Source: Nitrospinae bacterium AH_259_B05_G02_I21 (GTDB lineage Bacteria > JADFOP01). Taken from it: a DNA stretch of 6,150 bases. Position numbers and translations under genes: made by a program. This document shows positions 3,994 through 6,150 of the stretch, in pieces; position 1 is the first letter of the stretch, and every line of letters begins with the position of its first letter. The stretch is from assembly GCA_027717595.1 (NCBI GenBank), contig JALLOF010000067.1, positions 1 to 6,150 of the forward strand. The letters run 5' to 3'. Under the pieces are notes generated by a model. That model did not search any database, was not told where the DNA came from, and saw only the letters and a list, made by a program, of their open reading frames with translations.

Positions 3994-5244
3994 ATGTACT
4001 GGGCCAACTTCCTGCACATCTACCAGCCACCGACGCAGACCGACGAGATCGTCGATAAGGTGACCCGCGAGTGCTACAGGCCCCTGGTGGAGTTGCTCCA
4101 GGCCCACCCCCACGGGCGCATAACCCTCAACATCAACGCGTGTCTCACCGAGCTGCTCGATAAGTGCGGCCACGGCGACGTCATCGAGGGGCTTAAGGTT
4201 TTGGCCGAGCGCGGCCAGATCGAGTTTACCGGAAGCGTCAAGTACCACCCGATCCTGCCGCTCATCCCCCGCGCGGAGATGGAGCGCCAGATTAGGCTCA
4301 ACGAAGATACCAACCGGCATTACTTCGGCGAGGTGTACCAACCGGCGGGGTTCTTCCCCCCCGAGATGTGCTACTCGAAAGCCGTCGCCGAGGCGGTCCA
4401 CCGAGTCGGCTACCGGTGGATCATCGTGGATGAGATCGCTTATAACGGCCAGCTCGGGGCCCCGCCCACAGAGAGGTGCTTTACCGTCTCGGGCCTGGGC
4501 CCGCTCGGGGTCTTCTTCAAGGAGCGGCGCCTCAGCGCCGGCATCACCTACGGCTCGTGCCCGGACCTGAAGACCTTCCGGCGCTTTCTCGCCGAAGCGC
4601 CCCCCGTCGAGGGCTACCTACTTACCGGGACCGACGGGGAGGTCTACGGCCACCACCGGCCTGGCCAGGAGCGGCTCCTCGAGGAGGCCTTCGGCGATGC
4701 GCAGATAACGACGGTCACCATCTCGGAGCTGTTCGACCTCTTTCCCGCACGCGAGGAGGTCGAGCCCCTCGAGAGCTCGTGGTCCACGTGGGAAGATGAG
4801 ATGGACCAGGGTGTCCCTTATCCCCAGTGGCTCGATCCCTCGAACCCCATCCACGAGCTCCAATGGCAGCTGGCCCGGCTCGCTCTCGAGGCGCTGGATG
4901 CCTCCGCCGACGAATCGCCCGGCCGGCCCCAGGCCCGCCGGCTCCTCGACGAGGGGCTTCACTCCTGTCAGTGGTGGTGGGCGAGCTGCCGGCCCTGGTG
5001 GGATACCGGCATGGTGGACAGAGGGGCGGCTCTACTGGTGGAGGCCGTCAAGGCCTTGGAGGGGGCGGTGGCCCCGACGGTCATCGGCCAGGCCGAGTCC
5101 TTGAAGGAGAGAATCCACCGGACCGCCAAGGCCTGGCACGACGAGGGCGAGGCAGCTCAACGACAGCAGGCATACAGAGAGGCCCACCAGGATGTCTCGA
5201 GCCTCTTGACCTTCGGTGGAGACGAGACCACGCCTAGGGCATGA
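3994..5244 (+). CDS. Glycoside hydrolase family 57 protein
   Basis: GH57 enzymes act with retention on alpha-glucans (alpha-amylase, 4-alpha-glucanotransferase, branching enzyme, amylopullulanase). The 416-residue product carries the family motifs in order: HIYQPP (8-13), GSVKYHPILPLI (80-91), FFPPEMCYS with the expected nucleophile Glu124, GTDGEVYGHH with the expected acid/base Asp214, and the C-terminal helical region with SCQWWWASCRPWW (324-336). Both catalytic residues are present, so it is likely active. It is short for the family and lacks extra domains. There is no signal peptide, so it should act in the cytoplasm. AGAAGGG lies 4 bases before the ATG, and the start falls 16 bases after ilvE. 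The following DUF5752 and TreT-like genes suggest work on glycogen, maltodextrin or trehalose-type glucans. Exact substrate cannot be told from sequence. Confidence 0.9.
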   Translation: MYWANFLHIYQPPTQTDEIVDKVTRECYRPLVELLQAHPHGRITLNINACLTELLDKCGHGDVIEGLKVLAERGQIEFTGSVKYHPILPLIPRAEMERQIRLNEDTNRHYFGEVYQPAGFFPPEMCYSKAVAEAVHRVGYRWIIVDEIAYNGQLGAPPTERCFTVSGLGPLGVFFKERRLSAGITYGSCPDLKTFRRFLAEAPPVEGYLLTGTDGEVYGHHRPGQERLLEEAFGDAQITTVTISELFDLFPAREEVEPLESSWSTWEDEMDQGVPYPQWLDPSNPIHELQWQLARLALEALDASADESPGRPQARRLLDEGLHSCQWWWASCRPWWDTGMVDRGAALLVEAVKALEGAVAPTVIGQAESLKERIHRTAKAWHDEGEAAQRQQAYREAHQDVSSLLTFGGDETTPRA

Positions 5245-5270
5245 ACCGCCCCTGCCTCCGATCCCCCATG

Positions 5271-5279
5271 TGGTATAAA
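5271..5279 (+). promoter_or_regulatory. Extended -10 promoter before the DUF5752 gene
   Basis: TGG followed by TATAAA (5274-5279) is a TGn-TATAAT-type extended -10, standing out in otherwise GC-rich DNA. There is no -35 at the usual distance, as is common for extended -10 promoters. The start would be near 5286, giving a leader of about 60 bases. The DUF5752-glycosyltransferase pair may thus be expressed separately from ilvE and GH57. Confidence 0.5.
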
Positions 5280-5314
5280 TATTGCTTACGTTTTACCCGT
5301 GAGACGGTTCGACG

Positions 5315-5330
5315 AACGCCGCAGGGCGTT
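5315..5330 (+). promoter_or_regulatory. Leader hairpin upstream of the DUF5752 gene
   Basis: AACGCC (5315-5320), loop GCAG, GGCGTT (5325-5330) form a perfect 6-bp stem, ending about 4 bases before the weak ribosome binding site GGAAG (5334-5338). A second small stem CCGT/ACGG lies just before it (5297-5307). There is no T run, so it is not a terminator; it could affect translation initiation. Confidence 0.35.
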
Positions 5331-5344
5331 GCTGGAAGCCCATC

Positions 5345-6046
5345 ATGAAGAAGACCACAACGACGAAGGCCAAAAAAAAGCGCGTCAAGGGCCTGGCCCC
5401 GTTTGCCTTCGTCGGGTGCGTTGAGATCAAGGAGATGCTCGGCCGCCGGGTCCGAGACGAGCAAGAGCTCTTGGACAACATAGAGGAAGTTCCTCCTGAA
5501 TCCATCTACTTCCATACACAATCCTACTTCCTCCGCCACCGCTACATCAAGGGCCCCTACCCCAACGATTTCGCCACCTGGACGGCCCAGGAGGTGGGCG
5601 ACAACGTCCTGGGCGAGCGGCTTGGGATTCTCAACCCGTTCGCTTTCGAGTCCGTCGAAGCCCTAAGAAGTGAGATCATCTCGATCATCGACGACCACCT
5701 CAAAGCCCTGAAGGTGGTCCCCCGGGTGGTCCACGGCGAGCCCTTCGAGTTCATGAGCTCCCGCATCATCGAGATCCCAACGGGCATCGAGGTGGAGACC
5801 TTCGAGGATTTCGCCTCGGCCCTCAAGGACGTGGACGTCAGCGTCATCTACTTCCACGTCTTCGAGGCGGAGCTCCGCATGGGCAAGGGACATAGCGACT
5901 TCGCCATCTGGCTGGAAACCTCCGTTGGGCAGGGGGCCCTGGCCGAGCGTCTGGACGCCATCGACCCTTACCTACTCAGCCTCGAGGAGCTAAGGGCCCA
6001 GATTCTCGAGCGCTGCCACGAAGCCCTGGACGGCAAGAGGACCTGA
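5345..6046 (+). CDS. DUF5752-type protein with two tandem repeats
   Basis: The 233-residue product resembles the uncharacterised DUF5752 family (recognised from memory). No reaction is known. It starts with a Lys/Thr-rich tail (residues 1-15), then two copies of one domain. Copy 1 (about 17-120) has IYFH at 54-57, DFATW at 75-79 and ERLGILNP at 91-98. Copy 2 (about 132-228) has IYFH at 168-171, DFAIW at 185-189 and ERLDAIDP at 201-208. The spacing DFA-to-ERL is 16 in both, and copy 1 has a 4-residue insertion before DFA. The conserved His and Asp could be functional sites. No signal peptide or membrane segment is seen. It follows GH57 and overlaps the next glycosyltransferase start by one base, so a role with that enzyme is likely (inference). 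Codons 10-12 include A AAA AAG, a slippery sequence; the -1 frame stops at 5422-5424. The ribosome binding site is weak. Confidence 0.85.
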   Translation: MKKTTTTKAKKKRVKGLAPFAFVGCVEIKEMLGRRVRDEQELLDNIEEVPPESIYFHTQSYFLRHRYIKGPYPNDFATWTAQEVGDNVLGERLGILNPFAFESVEALRSEIISIIDDHLKALKVVPRVVHGEPFEFMSSRIIEIPTGIEVETFEDFASALKDVDVSVIYFHVFEAELRMGKGHSDFAIWLETSVGQGALAERLDAIDPYLLSLEELRAQILERCHEALDGKRT

Positions 6047-6150
6047 TGCCCACCCCCGGCCTGGAGCAATACCGCCCCTTCGCCCCGCCGGGCATCCTGG
6101 GGTCCATCTACGCCATGGGCGAGCAGGTTGCCGGCACACACTTCCTGCAC
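6046..6150 (+). CDS. Partial glycosyltransferase start, TreT (trehalose synthase)-like
   Basis: Thirty-five codons are visible before the right edge. The ATG at 6046 overlaps the DUF5752 stop (TGATG), which indicates translational coupling. Residues 6-35 (starting LEQYRPFAPPG, ending EQVAGTHFLH) line up without gaps, from memory, with the N-terminus of archaeal TreT, which reads LEDYR, a run of helix, then a lysine-rich stretch to FVHVNST. In TreT and related GT4 enzymes the following GGGVAE loop binds the nucleotide sugar; it lies outside the window. TreT makes or breaks trehalose using NDP-glucose and glucose. The identification rests on a short stretch and the neighbourhood (GH57, DUF5752), so the acceptor sugar is unknown. 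Confidence 0.65.
   Translation, partial: MPTPGLEQYRPFAPPGILGSIYAMGEQVAGTHFLH

Noticed and set aside
3611-4401. Open frames over the ilvE/GH57 junction in other frames (3611-4063 plus, 3829-4401 minus)
   Set aside because: They overlap two clearly identified genes and show low-complexity Arg/Gly composition.

Overview
The window reads as chromosomal DNA from an uncultured, GC-rich Gram-negative-type bacterium. It carries a Tat translocase subunit, a secreted helix-hairpin-helix (ComEA-type) protein, a class IV branched-chain aminotransferase, two tRNA genes with encoded CCA, and a carbohydrate cluster of GH57 hydrolase, DUF5752 protein and TreT-like glycosyltransferase. Strong G/C third-position bias in the genes from about 1080 onward fits this. 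I cannot assign a phylum from sequence alone.

Layout, left to right. Positions 1-223 (minus) hold the N-terminal part of a gene that runs off the left edge, probably a metallophosphoesterase. Positions 224-1079 contain no convincing gene and are visibly less GC-rich. This stretch holds a MITE/REP-like palindromic block (525-641) enclosing a terminator-like hairpin, a perfect 15-bp dyad, and seven copies of an 8-bp motif in both orientations, several at 10-bp spacing. Next on the plus strand come a small exported HhH protein (1080-1394) and tatA (1525-1767, own promoter). They face a 74-residue orphan gene on the minus strand (1943-2167) across a probably bidirectional terminator. The minus strand then carries tRNA-Glu(UUC), tRNA-Lys(UUU) and a 95-residue orphan gene, each unit with a recognisable sigma70-type promoter. 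From 3057 the plus strand carries ilvE, a GH57 glycoside hydrolase 16 bases later, a two-repeat DUF5752 protein with its own extended -10 promoter, and a glycosyltransferase start that overlaps the DUF5752 stop by one base and runs off the right edge.

Two things stand out. First, tatA carries an in-frame A AAA AAA heptamer (nine A in a row), preceded by a Shine-Dalgarno-like purine tract and followed after five bases by a 6-bp stem-loop. The -1 frame stays open for 42 codons of basic, coding-like sequence and ends 23 bases before the terminator. This is either a dnaX-style programmed frameshift giving a 111-residue TatA, transcriptional slippage, or a homopolymer error or mutation. Second, GH57, tandem DUF5752 and the TreT-like glycosyltransferase form a compact, partly translationally coupled cluster, probably for alpha-glucan or trehalose-type metabolism, in which the role of the duplicated DUF5752 protein is unknown.
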